From assembly GCA_015179125.1 (NCBI GenBank), contig WHVA01000157.1:1-64000 (forward strand): DNA of 64,000 nt, given 5' to 3'. The translations under genes were made by a program, and so were the position numbers. The stretch comes from Gautieria morchelliformis (lineage: Eukaryota > Basidiomycota > Agaricomycetes > Gomphales > Gomphaceae). The notes under the pieces were generated by a model. It searched no databases and was not told the origin of the DNA. It saw only the letters and a program-made list of their open reading frames with translations. Shown here piece after piece: positions 10,199-21,567 of this stretch; position 1 is the first letter of the stretch; each line of letters opens with the position of its first letter.

Positions 10199-11240
10199 TT
10201 AAACCCATCCTCCTACCGTCTTACCCTCCGGAACCGTGCATTCGATGTTCGGCTTGAAAAGATATCATGGGAGAATACAGCACTCGTGGGTCAGGTGCTT
10301 GTGCGCAACCTGCTGCTCAACATCCTCGCAACCTCCAGAGTCTCTCTCTCCGTGGCCCCATCCCCGCTTCCCACAAGGCCCATTCTTTCCCATTCCGTCT
10401 TCGTACATTTTGTACAACAGAGGCTCTTTCCAGGCCGCTCGTGGCATTCCTCCGCGCACAACCGGATATCACGCGTCTTACCCTGCTGAACTCCACCCTC
10501 GCGTCTACCCCATTGCTTACTGCCCAATGCCACTGCCCTCGCGACCCTTACGCCCGCGCCCGCGCTCGCCATCCTCCCGCATTGTCCAGTCACGCATCTG
10601 CACATCCTCGCCTGGGCAAATGCCTCTCTCCCGGAGGTCGCACCCCTCATTGGCGCCTCGTCGCGCCCTCATGTGTGCGCGCGGCCTCGAGCTCACCCCT
10701 GTCGACCTCGGGCTCATCGCCATGCACATGTCCACTCTCACCTTCCTCGGCGACATCTTGTTCACAGAGCATGTCCCGGCGTATCTGTCGGCCCTCGCGC
10801 TGCTCCCGCTCCGCACGCTGCTTATCAACCGCGCGAGCCCTGGCCTGCCCGCGAGATTTTCGGAGCCAGCGTCGGTGCGCAGCCTGGGAGTCGCTTGTAT
10901 GGACTTGGAGCGCGTCGCGTTCACTCAGCTCGTCACCGCCAGCTACGTCTGGGAGCGCGTGCACAGCGGCGGCGGTGACTCGCGGATGGTGCCCGTTGAG
11001 GACCCGTGCGATGTGGCCGCGGATCTCTGGCGTGCCGCGTAGAGCGCCGTTTGGTCGCGTAGGTCCTTCCTTTGTTTGCTTTTGCGCATTTCCTGACCTC
11101 TCCCCAGTCCAGTTCATAATGTACACCAAAAGTACCTACCCGTCAGATGCACAAAATGGCCTCCTGGGACACAGATCAACGTCACGGCCGCGTGTGTGCA
11201 GCCGAGTCGACCTGTCGCGCCATGTACATCACGTATCGTG
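10199..11240 (+). repeat. Right arm of the ~1.04 kb inverted repeat
   Basis: Reverse complement of 8970-10,010, ending at CATGTACATCACGTATCG (11,221-11,238). Because the arms face each other across about 188 bp, a read-through transcript would fold into a long hairpin RNA. Confidence 0.9.
10236..11042 (+). pseudogene. LRR/F-box-like protein, degenerate copy 2
   Basis: Second copy of the gene in the left arm, now on the plus strand and lacking the MSDHQ start region. It shares both frameshifts with copy 1, so they pre-date the duplication or reflect unrecognised introns. The C-terminal 190 codons match copy 1 except one Pro/Ala replacement near the end (DPCDV-A-ADL here). It ends at 11,042 with the same WRAA terminus. 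Confidence 0.5.
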
Positions 11241-11869
11241 TGAGTTGACTGACTGCGACGGCAGGCCTCCGAGATTTCCAAGATTGGGAGCAGGAACTAG
11301 AAAGTGGCGTGCTTCAATGCTTCAATGCTGCACTGGAAGATTTGGTACGCTTCTGCGGCGTCACCAAGGAACTAGAAATGAATGATGATAGCGGAGCAGG
11401 CTGCGTCATACCGGGCCAGGTATGGGAGAAAGGTAGACCGTATATATCCGTATATATATGGTCAGAGCCCTTTGTGGGGCACATTCCTAGATTCCTTTGT
11501 GCGCAAGTGTAGACAGCGCCGATTCACCACCCTGAGTCCGCTGTAGACAAGGGGAAGCAAGGAAAGGACAAGGCGCGCAGCAAAGTACAAGGAGATCCTT
11601 GTACTTTGCGAGAGAAAGGATCTCACTATAATGTCTATGTATTTACAATCATTAGGCGACGGAAATCGCTGATTGTTAGGCACATCTTTAATTCCCTTAA
11701 TTGGCTTTCAGGTTTGCTCGAGGTATATCATATGTAAAGCCCAGTCGTCGTGGTCCTAATTTGACCACCACTTCGTACTTAGAGCCTGGAGACCTGAAAA
11801 CACATCAATCAAGTATGACGTCACTAGTACTACGGAGGCGGCCTGGCGTAACGTTAGTATCGGACTAGT
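11241..11869. other. Intergenic, no gene seen
   Basis: Contains a tandem GCTTCAAT doublet near 11,310, short TATATATCCG repeats near 11,440 and a perfect 14-bp-arm palindrome at 11,580-11,609. No coding signal was recognised. Confidence 0.4.
11580..11609. repeat. Perfect inverted repeat, 14-bp arms, 2-nt centre
   Basis: The arm GCAAAGTACAAGGA (11,580-11,593) is followed by GA and then its exact complement TCCTTGTACTTTGC (11,596-11,609). There is no T-run after it, so a terminator role has no support. Its function is unknown. Confidence 0.8.
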
Positions 11870-12460
11870 AGCGACTATGCTCAGCGCACCCGCCACCTTA
11901 TTAAACTTATCAATGAGCTTCGAGGAGTGGGGTGCGTTGAATATATTTTGATGATTATCGTCGTTAACAATATTTTGGTCTCATCAGTGCACATGCCGAT
12001 ATACTAGACCTGCCGCGCATTAATTGCTGTCATTGGCAACCAGTCCGCTGGAAGTTCCCTCGTAGAAGCGATCAATGGGGCCGAATGATAAGACAAATAT
12101 TATATGTAGTAGGACTCATCTCATGGCAGATCACTGTCCCTCGTGCCAGCGGAACGTGTACTAGGTAGTACGTGCATGCCTAGGCTGTACTAGATTCTGT
12201 TCTTCTGAACGTCACCACATGCATGGAATTCGTAGATGCCCTGTGGAATGTCGGTTACAGAATACTGTCGGCCCTTGGAAATGTCAAGTGTTGCTACGCT
12301 TTGAGAAAGATGAAATAGGACGGCGCATTTCAGACATTCACGAGATCAAATTTGGCCGTCTTCTGACGGACAAGTCCAAGCTAGAAGAGATGCTCCGTCG
12401 TGCCCAACCCGCGATATTGAATCCAGGCGTCCCTTATGCATCATTTGTAGACTTTGATAC
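11870..12460 (+). pseudogene. Dynamin-type GTPase N-terminal fragment
   Basis: Four exon-like pieces spell the start of a dynamin/Mx-type GTPase. 11,870-11,929 gives DYAQRTRHLIKLINELRGVG. 12,005-12,085 gives LPRI, then AVIGNQSAG-SSLVEAING. 12,130-12,160 gives ITVPRASGTCT. 12,236-12,460 gives RCPVECRL, then WKCQVLLRFEKD, AILNPGVPYASFVDFD. The P-loop normally reads GNQSAGKSS; the lysine codon is absent here, and two extra bases break the frame just before it. The exon order and intron borders (for example ACTAG|gt ... tag|ATGCCC) are conserved. The middle and effector domains are missing. Dynamins pinch membranes using GTP; this remnant cannot bind nucleotide normally. Confidence 0.75.
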
Positions 12461-13718
12461 TACTACATGGCTGGAGATGGCCCTCCCTGCCATGCCCGAA
12501 CACAGATGCACGCGTCCACACCCACTTGGACTCACAACCCCCTTGTTCAGGTCTACATCCCGTTGCCGTTCTCATCTCCGTCCTGTGAAAGGCAGACCGG
12601 AGCGCTTTGGAGGATAGCACTCGCAGTACCGTTGCCAGGTTATCAAGCACCGATGACCCCGGTTGTAGTTATCTCAGTCGAAGTTGCAGCTGACTCTGCA
12701 ACAACCTACCCCACTGCACTCAAGTTTCAACCGCGACAGATACAACGCGTGCCACAGAGAGTTAGAGCGGCGGCACCTCGCGCTCTGAGGTACTGTTGTG
12801 TTATTGTTGGTGGTCGTATGATTCGTGCGGTGAAGTGTGGGACATGGCTTGAGAGAGGCGGAGGAGGCGGAGTCGTGTCCATGGGAGCTCGACTCAAAGC
12901 CTCCACCGTCTTGCATATGGATGTACGTATCGGTCCAAAATCCAAACCCAAAACGCAGAATGGCGGCCAGTCGAAGAGCAGTCGAGAAGCACGTCGGGCG
13001 GATCGTAGTGAAAGTTAAACGCTGAGAGTGGCGCCGACTCGGCAGGGTGGTACGTTTTTTTCTTTTTTATCCAATTTTTGTCTTTTGGGGCCGCGCCCTA
13101 TGTAAGACGATGCATACAAGATTTCCTTCTACCGCTCTTACTACTGCCTGTTCATGTGATCTATCTCCGCATGTTCTGGTGTGGTACGTAATGGCATAAT
13201 GCCAAGTCCCGCCAACGCCAGAGCGCGCATACCCGTACTTGATAGTAGCCCTTAGATCCACCTATACTTACTGGTCATGTTATCGCGAAGCGGATCAAGG
13301 GACCTAACTCGAGAGCTTGAGCTTGCCCGAATGGCGGAGTACTGATCAGGCAGAGCAACTTCCATGCGACCATCATCGTTGGCACAAGCCAGCGACGGCG
13401 AGCTCCACTCACCCTCATCCACCCACCCCTATTGGGTTTAGGAAGCTTGGGATACATTTTGCCGTTGGCCCGTGGCTCATAGCGTCGCGTTCGAGCATGG
13501 TGCAGGACAGTCTGCCACGTCTTTAGTCCCGAGCCAGACAGTTCTGGCCCAGAGCGACGCATAGCGTCCGGAACATGCAGTGGATATCCCGTCCGGCTGT
13601 GGAAAGCCTCCGATCTAGCCTAGAATTAGGACTTGGGTTAACCACTCGTCTACAGTGCCACTTGGAATGACTTAACTTTCCGATGTTTATAAGCCAGGCT
13701 GTACTCTCCGCATTCACT
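12461..13718. other. Intergenic region without assignable gene
   Basis: A 183-codon frame (12,467-13,018) continues out of the dynamin fragment region but shows no family resemblance and has equally long antisense frames, so it is not called. The stretch just upstream of 13,719 is the likely promoter of the acyltransferase gene; no unmistakable TATA box was seen. Confidence 0.35.
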
Positions 13719-15339
13719 ATGGCATCCCAAACCATAGTTCGCGTCAAACCTACAACGCCCCCCTCTGGCTCTCGTGTATCCCTTACAACGCTTGATAGCT
13801 TGCTGACCATCTTTATTCCATTCAACTTATACTTCAAGCCCTCATATTCTGGACCTACCCAACTGCAGACATTTGTAGCTAGTCTCCGGGATGTCTTGGA
13901 TAGGCTCCCGTTTCTCGCAGGCTCAGTGTACGATGTTGAAGATGCGCAGGGAGTGAACTTCAAGGAACTCGTGGACGATGGACGAGGTGCCGACTTGATC
14001 TGGGTGGATTTACCTATTCCATTCGTCATTTCACCTGATTCTCACCATGTGTCGCCCCGAACACACCAAGGCGATCAAGAGTGCTCCGACGATCAGCCGC
14101 TGCTAATGGTCAAGTTTACCAGGGTAGGGTAGTTTATTTCAATACATCCCGACAAGCCTCATCTAGTCACCTTTAGTTTGCCTGCGATACTCTGGCCATG
14201 GGTATCAGCATATCACACGTGCTCGCTGATTTCGCATCGACCGTCAATTTGATCAAGGAATGGGCCAGAGTATGCCGTGGCGATTCCAAGTCAGACCCTC
14301 TTGTCATCAGCTCATGGGATCGCCACCCAGGAACATTCTTTCCTCCACCCACAACAAATACTCTGCCAGATGACAGCTGCCCAACATCTGTGGTAACTTC
14401 CCCACCGCATCCTCGTTCAGTAATGACATCGTGCTTCCTTTTCACCTGGGAGTCTCTTCGGGAGCTGAAGAAGGTTTGCACACCTACGGATCCCGAAGAT
14501 TGGGTCTCAACAGGTGACTGTGTGGGAGCAGTTGTCTGGCGGGCAATCACCATTGCCCGTAATAAGGCTGTGCTCAAACCAGGTTGTGATGTACACCTGA
14601 ATATAGTTGCGGACGCACGGAGTCGTTCTGGCCAAATCCAGCCGGATGCCTTGAAGTACATTGGTAATTTCCTGACGTACGTAATTCATTGCATGTTTAA
14701 CATATCCATATTCTGAGATGCATTTTCCAGACCGTTCACCGTTACGCTCTCCTCCTCGTGCTTACTCGAAGGCAGCCTTGCCTCCGTTGCTTTGGCTTGT
14801 CGCCGTGCTCTAAATGAACAACTCACGCCGATTAACTGCGCCAACATCTTAGCATCTCCCAATAAAGCGGAGACCTTTGCGAGAGATTTGTACAGTCCAA
14901 CTGAATCATGGATATCAAACTTGACAAAGTTATTACCGGTGGTGGATGCGTTGGACTTTGGAGGGGGTGCACCTTTCTGGGCAAGTGTGGAACAGATGCC
15001 TATCGGAGGGGTCATGATTGGGCCTGAGGAGGATGGGTATCTTGCTTCCTTCATGATTGAAACTGAGTGGGAGAACAAGCTACATACGATGGATGAATTA
15101 CTTACGTACGCAAAGCCTGTGAGATCCCTTTAGAGTGACACTTACTACACTAGAGATTTTTTATGTGCATTCCATTATTCTCTAGGGCCGCGGTGCCGTG
15201 AGGGAAGCAAAGCTCGGGAATGCCAGACACATGGATGTGAGTTATCCCACCCGTTGACAGTTCTGAGTGCCTAATGGGATGGGTTATTCCTAACGCTGTT
15301 CAGATCAACACTGCAGTGCTGCATGTCTTCAGTGATTAA
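13719..15339 (+). CDS. BAHD/trichothecene-acetyltransferase-like acyltransferase (PF02458 type)
   Basis: A CoA-dependent acyl transfer role is inferred from the family. Exons are 13,719-14,123, 14,177-14,676, 14,731-15,118, 15,186-15,236 and 15,304-15,339. They splice in frame to about 459 residues, normal for this family. The active-site HxxxD is SHVLADF (near residue 144) and the structural DFGWG motif appears as DFGGGAPFWAS. All introns are GT-AG and 50-70 bp long. The start MASQTIVRVKP was chosen; an in-frame upstream ATG at 13,683 would add 12 residues. If the fourth intron is retained, translation stops at 15,133 after PVRSL. No other biosynthetic gene is adjacent, so the substrate is unknown. 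The frame is intact, unlike most neighbours, so it is probably functional. Confidence 0.85.
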
Positions 15340-18300
15340 CTACTTATCACAGTGCTAGTGCCATGGACGGTCGGCGCGAGTCATGAGCGTCCGCAACCAG
15401 TGGCCACTGTGAGCGGCCAACCCTAGTGTAACGCTATCGTCGCGGTGCCACCGTCAATGTCGTCACGTCTGTGCAGCGTCGGTGATGATTAAGTCGACCA
15501 AAGCAAGCGAGTCGACTGTGGTCGTCGCGTGTCAGTGTGCTCGGCGGTGGCGTCATGTGTCGTCGCGGGTGGGGACCGGTCCGTCCGTCCCCGTCCGTGA
15601 GGGCAGGTTAGACGTGAGTGAATCGTTCAATCGTTTGTCCCACTGGCAGGCTGTCTCCCGAACACGCTAGTCACCAGCATCTCTTCCGTCCCTTTCGCAT
15701 CTAAGTAATTATCTTCTCTCGAGTTCCCCGGCAGCAGATAGCCCCCACAGCACCTCTATGGTATCTTCTGCCCCTTCCGCTCCATGTCCTCCCATGGCTG
15801 AAACGAAATGTGAGCACTGCGGAAATGTTACGCAGCACCTGTCCGTCTCTATCCGTGATCTATGTGGTGCCATCACTCATACCCAATAGGAATGATCTTA
15901 AAACAAAGGATCGAATAAGTTTTCAAAATTTCAAAAACACTAGCCACCCCTTAATTCACATGCAGTCAATCATGTGTATGGAGCACCTAGATTCTTTCGT
16001 CGTCGCTCATCTCGAGCTGTCGCTCGGATGATCTCAGCATATGAATGATCGTGCTTGCCAGACAAGCACTCCATAGCCCACGGCGGTCACGTTCGGTGTC
16101 GAGCTTCCTGTGATCGCCAATGACTCGGATGCATGGCGTGCATCCCAATGGTCTTCATGCACCATGTCTTGTCTGTCCACTGCATTACCGAACCCCTCGG
16201 CTATTGTCGAAGGTGGCAGGACATTCAGTTCGCCGGCGTTGAATCCCGTGACATATCTCGGTGTGGAATTTCTATCTCGAGCAATCGGGGTGCCGTTGGG
16301 GACAGAGATAGCCTGTCGGCCAAATTGTTTAAATCCTGTCTAAATACATATAAGTACTTATGTATTTGATAAATGTGTGCGCACAGGTCGACTCCATGCC
16401 GGCAAGACAAACCGCTCACTGACACCATGCATGCATGTGGCGGGTAAGACCCGTTTGGCACTTACGGGGCCTCATGATTTTAATAGTCTACATTCGATAT
16501 CTGCCCTGACGTCAGCACATCGGTGATACAAGTTATCAGCATAAATGGGGCATCAGCAACGTGTGATCTCGGAACATGGCTCAGCGGGATGAGCCACATT
16601 GCCATCACGTCACATATGCCATGCAAAGTGCAACCTTGTGCTAAGAAGTTTACTTGAGCAATTCCAGGAACGCCAACAGGTGCAACATCGCAATGATGCG
16701 TAGTACGCGCGGCCTACCGAATCTCAGCGCCGTGCCGGCGAAGTGCCACGGAGGAACAGCAATGACGTAAGGATTGAAGCTAGTAACTTCGGTGGATTCT
16801 CGTGTTCCACCTTAGCTGGCTAGTATCAGTATTTGCTATTTCCCCGCCACCAACATAGCCGGGCCGGGTGGGGGGATGTACCGGCATGGTCATTTTGGGG
16901 GAATTACCTAGTAATTCCCAATTGTACCTCAATCAATAGCCTGAGCGTGACATCATGGTCAGAGCGATGGACACGTTGATGCTCCAAGGTATAGCTAGTT
17001 TACGCACGATCAGGATTTCCGTCCCGTGCTGCGAGCGCAGTATAAAATTCCAACCGTTATTTTTACGAGGCTTACGTGATCTGAAGAAGCGAGTGTGCAG
17101 GGAGGCCAAAGCGACCGAGGTTAGGACACATTTGTATGGTAGTCTAAAAGCACCGTTGCTCAGCGGATTTTCGTGTACGCATCGCAGGGCCGGCATTGCA
17201 ACGTAACGTAACGTAACGTGGCGCACCTGGACTGCTCAGTATTACATGCTGTTGTTAGGACTCATTAATGCCAGTATACCAGCCGCCCTCGATAGGGATT
17301 CGACATCCCGATCAGGACGTCACCGTGAACCCATGCTGTTGCTCCTCCTGCACGGTGCCAGTAAACATGGCATAATGACATGTTTATTCAGAAAAGACTT
17401 CTTGACAGTTGACAAGTAAGGTTGAAATGGACCATCTGTCATGGTGAGACAGTTTCTCTGGTGAATGTTGCAGGCCTCCACAATCCAGATTACATTGTTA
17501 TCGAACCAGAATGAAACAGCGAACACAGGGATAGTGGCGGATGGAAAGGTACACAAGCATGACGTAATGGGCCGAGGCCGGTTGTAAATGTGAGTCGGAA
17601 TGAGTAACTTGCTCGCTTAAACATGCTGCAGAATCAAATTATTCAATTAGGACTATTGACCGAGACACAGGCTTGGGTAGTATTATAGCGCTTACTAGAT
17701 TAAATATGACCCTGGTTCACCCAAGAGGGAGAGAAAACGATCCATCGAGGCGATAAGAACCAGGACATGAAACCTGTCCAGGTGACCGTTAGTTTGCCCC
17801 GTTTGTAAGTACGATCCTGACGTTTTCCTCGAAGTGGGCAGAGCGAGTAGTCGAGTGGTGGGATTTACAAACAAAAATGGTTGCTTATCTCCCTGGCTTA
17901 CTACTGGGGTTCTTAGATTCGCTGCTGCCCTCTCTCAACTTCAGAATCATGTGATGATGCCACTACAGCGGGTAGGAGCTGATGGCGATACACGTCAGAG
18001 TAAGAATATAGGACACAGGATTACGAACCGGTAAATAAGACGTGACAGAACAGAATAACCTCCAGAATGTAAGATCTCATCCTTACGGGTAAGTAATTGT
18101 TTATGAATATTAGCATCGTTCCACCAATTGGTTGCCAGCTGCTGTGTGTATGGTATGATCAAATACACACTGCCAGGTTGGTTATGGATACGAGTGGTTG
18201 TTTGCATACAGCTCAGTATCGCATTTGATCGGGACTTCTCCAGCGAACCGGAAGAGAAGAGAATGTGGGAAGATGCAAATTGAAATGCCTTGCGGAGATG

Positions 18301-19017
18301 AACGTTTGATTTTCCCCATTAAGAGGATTTTGAATTTCAGTTTCTTCTTCTTCGAGGTACGTTCGATGACCTGCAGAAGCAGGACAACCATCAATCGGGA
18401 CCCAGAACTGGATGGAACCGTCGACCCTTGAATAACAAACATATTGCAGCAGGGTTACCATTTCAGAGTCACTTACTGGCGGCGCTTGAGGCTCCTGTTA
18501 TGATATCAACGAAGAAGAATGAAAGGATCATTCAGTGCAGCGAATTAAATGAACCCTCTTGACTGGAGACAGGTAATATTCCAATGTCTAGCGCTGGGTC
18601 GCACCCACCGTTCAGGATGAAAACGTGAGCAAGGAGGCGTTAACGTTCAACTACCGTATCAAATACTTACCTGCATACAACATTGAGGTTCATCCACAAA
18701 TGCGACTCCAACACTGCCCATGCGTGCAAAGGCTGTCGGGCCCATTGCATCGTAGGAGCATGCTGCGATCAGCGAGAGACTGCTTCAGCCCACCCGAGTT
18801 GTCACTAGACAAAGAGACAGAAGGGCTCGAGAGTAGAGACGGTGGTTTCATCTATTCCTGCAAATACTACGGGTAAAGAATAGGTAACACTTCAGGAGAC
18901 ATACTGTACCGTAGTCACAAGTCACGGAAGTCACGGCATTGTACCAGGGAGCGTGAGAATCGCGTACTATGCGTGAGAACTCACGAGAGTCATTTCTTTT
19001 TCACACCAAAAAGTTGC
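15340..19017. other. 3.7 kb intergenic region, no supported gene
   Basis: Many short frames on both strands, none with family signal or coherent splice structure. Notable items are a GC-skewed patch at 15,350-15,620 and a short perfect pentamer array (AACGT x4) at 17,200-17,219. Weak frames at 18,182-18,461 and 18,625-18,876 lie just upstream of GlyRS and could hide a small divergent gene that I cannot identify. Confidence 0.4.
17200..17219. repeat. Microsatellite (AACGT)4
   Basis: Four uninterrupted AACGT units, giving 20 bp. Confidence 0.8.
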
Positions 19018-19095
19018 ATGCGAATTGCAGCACTTGCGAGTCAAGTTCTAGGTCGAAAAGCTTGCTACACACAACAAACCGGGACCCATATCAAC

Positions 19096-21567
19096 ATGGC
19101 CGTCAACAAAACGGCTCATCATTTCAATAAGCAACAGCTTGAGTCTGTTCTGACACAACGCTTCTTCTATGCACCGGCTTTCGAGATCTATGGAGGTGAG
19201 TATTGGATATATAACTGATGCAATAATGTGGACCGACTACGTCATGCAGGTGTTGCTGGATTATACGATTATGGTCCCCCCGGCTCAGCTCTCCAAGCTA
19301 ACATCATTGCTGAATGGCGAAAGCATTTCATCGTAGAGGATTCTATGCTCGAACTGGATACCACCGTAATGACCCCTGCGCCCGTTTTTGAAGCGTCAGG
19401 CCATGTTGCACGGTTTGCGGATTGGATGGTGAAGGACACGAAGACGGGCGAAGTGCTGAGAGCAGATCATCTCGTCAAGGCCGTCCTGGAGGCTCGTGTG
19501 GCTGGGGATAAAGAAGCGCGAGGTTTGAAAGCTGATATAGTGGACTCGGAGAAAGACAAGAAGCGAAAGAAAAAAGCCAAAACAATCGCTGTCAAGCTGC
19601 CAGACGATGTTGTCTCCCAATATGAGACCATTCTTGCACAGGTGCGGCGTGTCACACGTTCTGGTTGCGATGTTTTTGTGATTCTCTTGTGTACTTTAGC
19701 TGGATAACTACTCTGGTCCGGAGCTCGGTCAACTTTGCCAGCAGCACAAGATCACAAATCCTGACACAGGAAACGAAGTGGGTGAGCCGCAGCAATTTAA
19801 CCTTATGTTCGCCAGTAGCATTGGTCCTACTGGTCAGCATCCTGGGTACTCCCACTTTTAAGTCAGTCTTCTTGTGGCTCACTCCGTCCCAGTTACTTGC
19901 GCCCGGAAACTGCGCAAGGTCACTTCCTCAATTTCTCTCGCTTACTCGAGTTCAATTACAACCGCGTCCCATTTGCGTCTGCCCAAATTGGCAGATCGTT
20001 CCGTAATGAAATTTCGCCACGAGCCGGCCTGCTGCGTGTGCGAGAGTTCACCATGGCTGAAATCGAGCATTTTGTAGACCCGCTCGACAAGCGCCACGAA
20101 AAGTTCTCCCAGATCCGAGACGTCGAGATACGCATTTTGCCGCGTGATACGCAGTCTGCAGGGAAGACAGAACTGACCACTATTACCGTTGGGCAGGCTG
20201 TCGATAAGGGCATCATTGCGAACGAGACACTCGGCTATTTTGTTGCACGCATATATCAGTTCTTGCTCAAAATTGGTATCCACACACGTCGGTTGCGATT
20301 CCGCCAGCATATGGCCAACGAGATGGCACATTACGCGACCGATTGCTGGGACGCTGAGATAGAGAGCTCAGCCGGATGGACAGAATGCGTTGGTTGTGCA
20401 GACAGAGCAGCGTACGACTTGAGTGTTCACAGCGAGAGGACTGGGAAGCCACTTGTCGTCCGACAAGCGCTTAAGGAACCAATCGTCACGGAGAAGGAGC
20501 TTCCGGAGTTCAATAACAAGGCGCTTGGCAAGACGTTCGGCCGGGATCTGAGGACCGTCACGCAGGTAATCTCGGATATGGACGAGGCCGAACTACTGAA
20601 AGTAAAGGGCGAGCTAGCCCAAGGGTGTGTCTCTCCTTCCCGCTCATCCACCGCTTCTGATATGTTAACCCCAGCTCTGCAACCATCACCGCAGATGGCC
20701 GCAATTTCCAACTAACCCCTGACCTTCTGACAATCAAACGAACAGTAGTAAAACAGTCAAGTACGCACGTTCTCTGGATGGCTTTGCGCAATTACTCATC
20801 TTGCTGTAGCGCGGGAATTCGTTCCCAATGTGATCGAGCCTTCGTTTGGGCTTGGGCGTATATTATATATGCTGCTCGAGCATAGTTTCTGGACCCGCGA
20901 GGACGATGAGCAAAAGGGGGTTAGATGCTGTTTCCATCACGTGTGTCAGTCATAGAGCTGATGTACAACCCAACCTATCTAGGTTTTATCGCTCCCCATC
21001 CTGGTGGCACCGATTAAAGTGCTTATTGTCCCCCTCAGCGCTAAAGAGGAGCTGCAGCCACTTGTACAAGAAGTTTGTAAGTGGACTTGACGGCAGAGGC
21101 AACCCACAGTCTGATGGTGTGAGCACGGCAGCTGCCAAATTGCGGCGGGAAGGGGTATTCTCGCGGGTAGACGATTCCACCGCATCAATAGGAAAACGGT
21201 ATGCACGCAACGACGAACTGGGCACACCTTTCGGGATAACAGTCGACTTTGCCTGTACGTCACCTTGGCCGGATCTCTTCCTGAGGCCGAATTTGTTGAA
21301 CCTGACCCTGGTTGCTTACGGTTTTCTCATGTTATAGCACCTAAAAACCGCACGTTGACACTCAGGCACGTGATTTACCTCTTGATAAGGCCTGTATCGG
21401 CCGTGTAACGACATCAATTTTTTAGGGAACGTGATACCACCAGCCAACTCATTGGATCTGTGGACGACGTATTAAGGGTTGTGTGCACACTTGTGCGGGG
21501 CGATATCACCTGGGAAGACGCGTCGGCTCAGTTGAGTATCTATGAGGGTGTGCAAGCTATAGAATGA
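19096..21567 (+). CDS. GRS1: Glycyl-tRNA synthetase
   Basis: This class IIa synthetase charges tRNA-Gly. Ten exons were traced: 19,096-19,195; 19,250-19,641; 19,700-19,845; 19,893-20,624; 20,675-20,760; 20,810-20,919; 20,983-21,076; 21,132-21,254; 21,338-21,365; 21,426-21,567. They join in frame to 650 residues, normal for the eukaryotic dimeric enzyme. Landmarks in order are [28 protein letters not shown], motif 2 ([17 protein letters not shown]), [13 protein letters not shown], motif 3 ([17 protein letters not shown]) and a C-terminal anticodon-binding domain ([12 protein letters not shown] to VDDVLRVV). The intron 21,366-21,425 is GC-AG. An upstream in-frame ATG at 19,018 would add a basic, acid-free leader (MRIAALASQVLGRKACYTQQ), a plausible mitochondrial presequence. 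Yeast GRS1 also makes both isoforms from one gene. No lesion was found. Confidence 0.97.
21366..21425 (+). other. GC-AG intron in the GlyRS gene
   Basis: The exon ends CTCAG, the intron begins gcacgtga and ends ttttttag, and the next exon begins GGAACGTGAT. The join gives L-R-E-R-D-T-T, the conserved sequence at this place. No GT donor nearby keeps the frame. Confidence 0.85.

Noticed and set aside
11580..11609. Palindrome as a transcription terminator
   Set aside because: No T-tract follows and fungal Pol II does not use such terminators.
12467..13018. 183-codon plus-strand frame
   Set aside because: No family resemblance, low-complexity text, and overlapping antisense frames of similar length; likely chance.
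16110..16369. Possible UstYa-like HxxHC pattern in overlapping frames
   Set aside because: The motif spacing does not fit and no second motif or exon structure follows.
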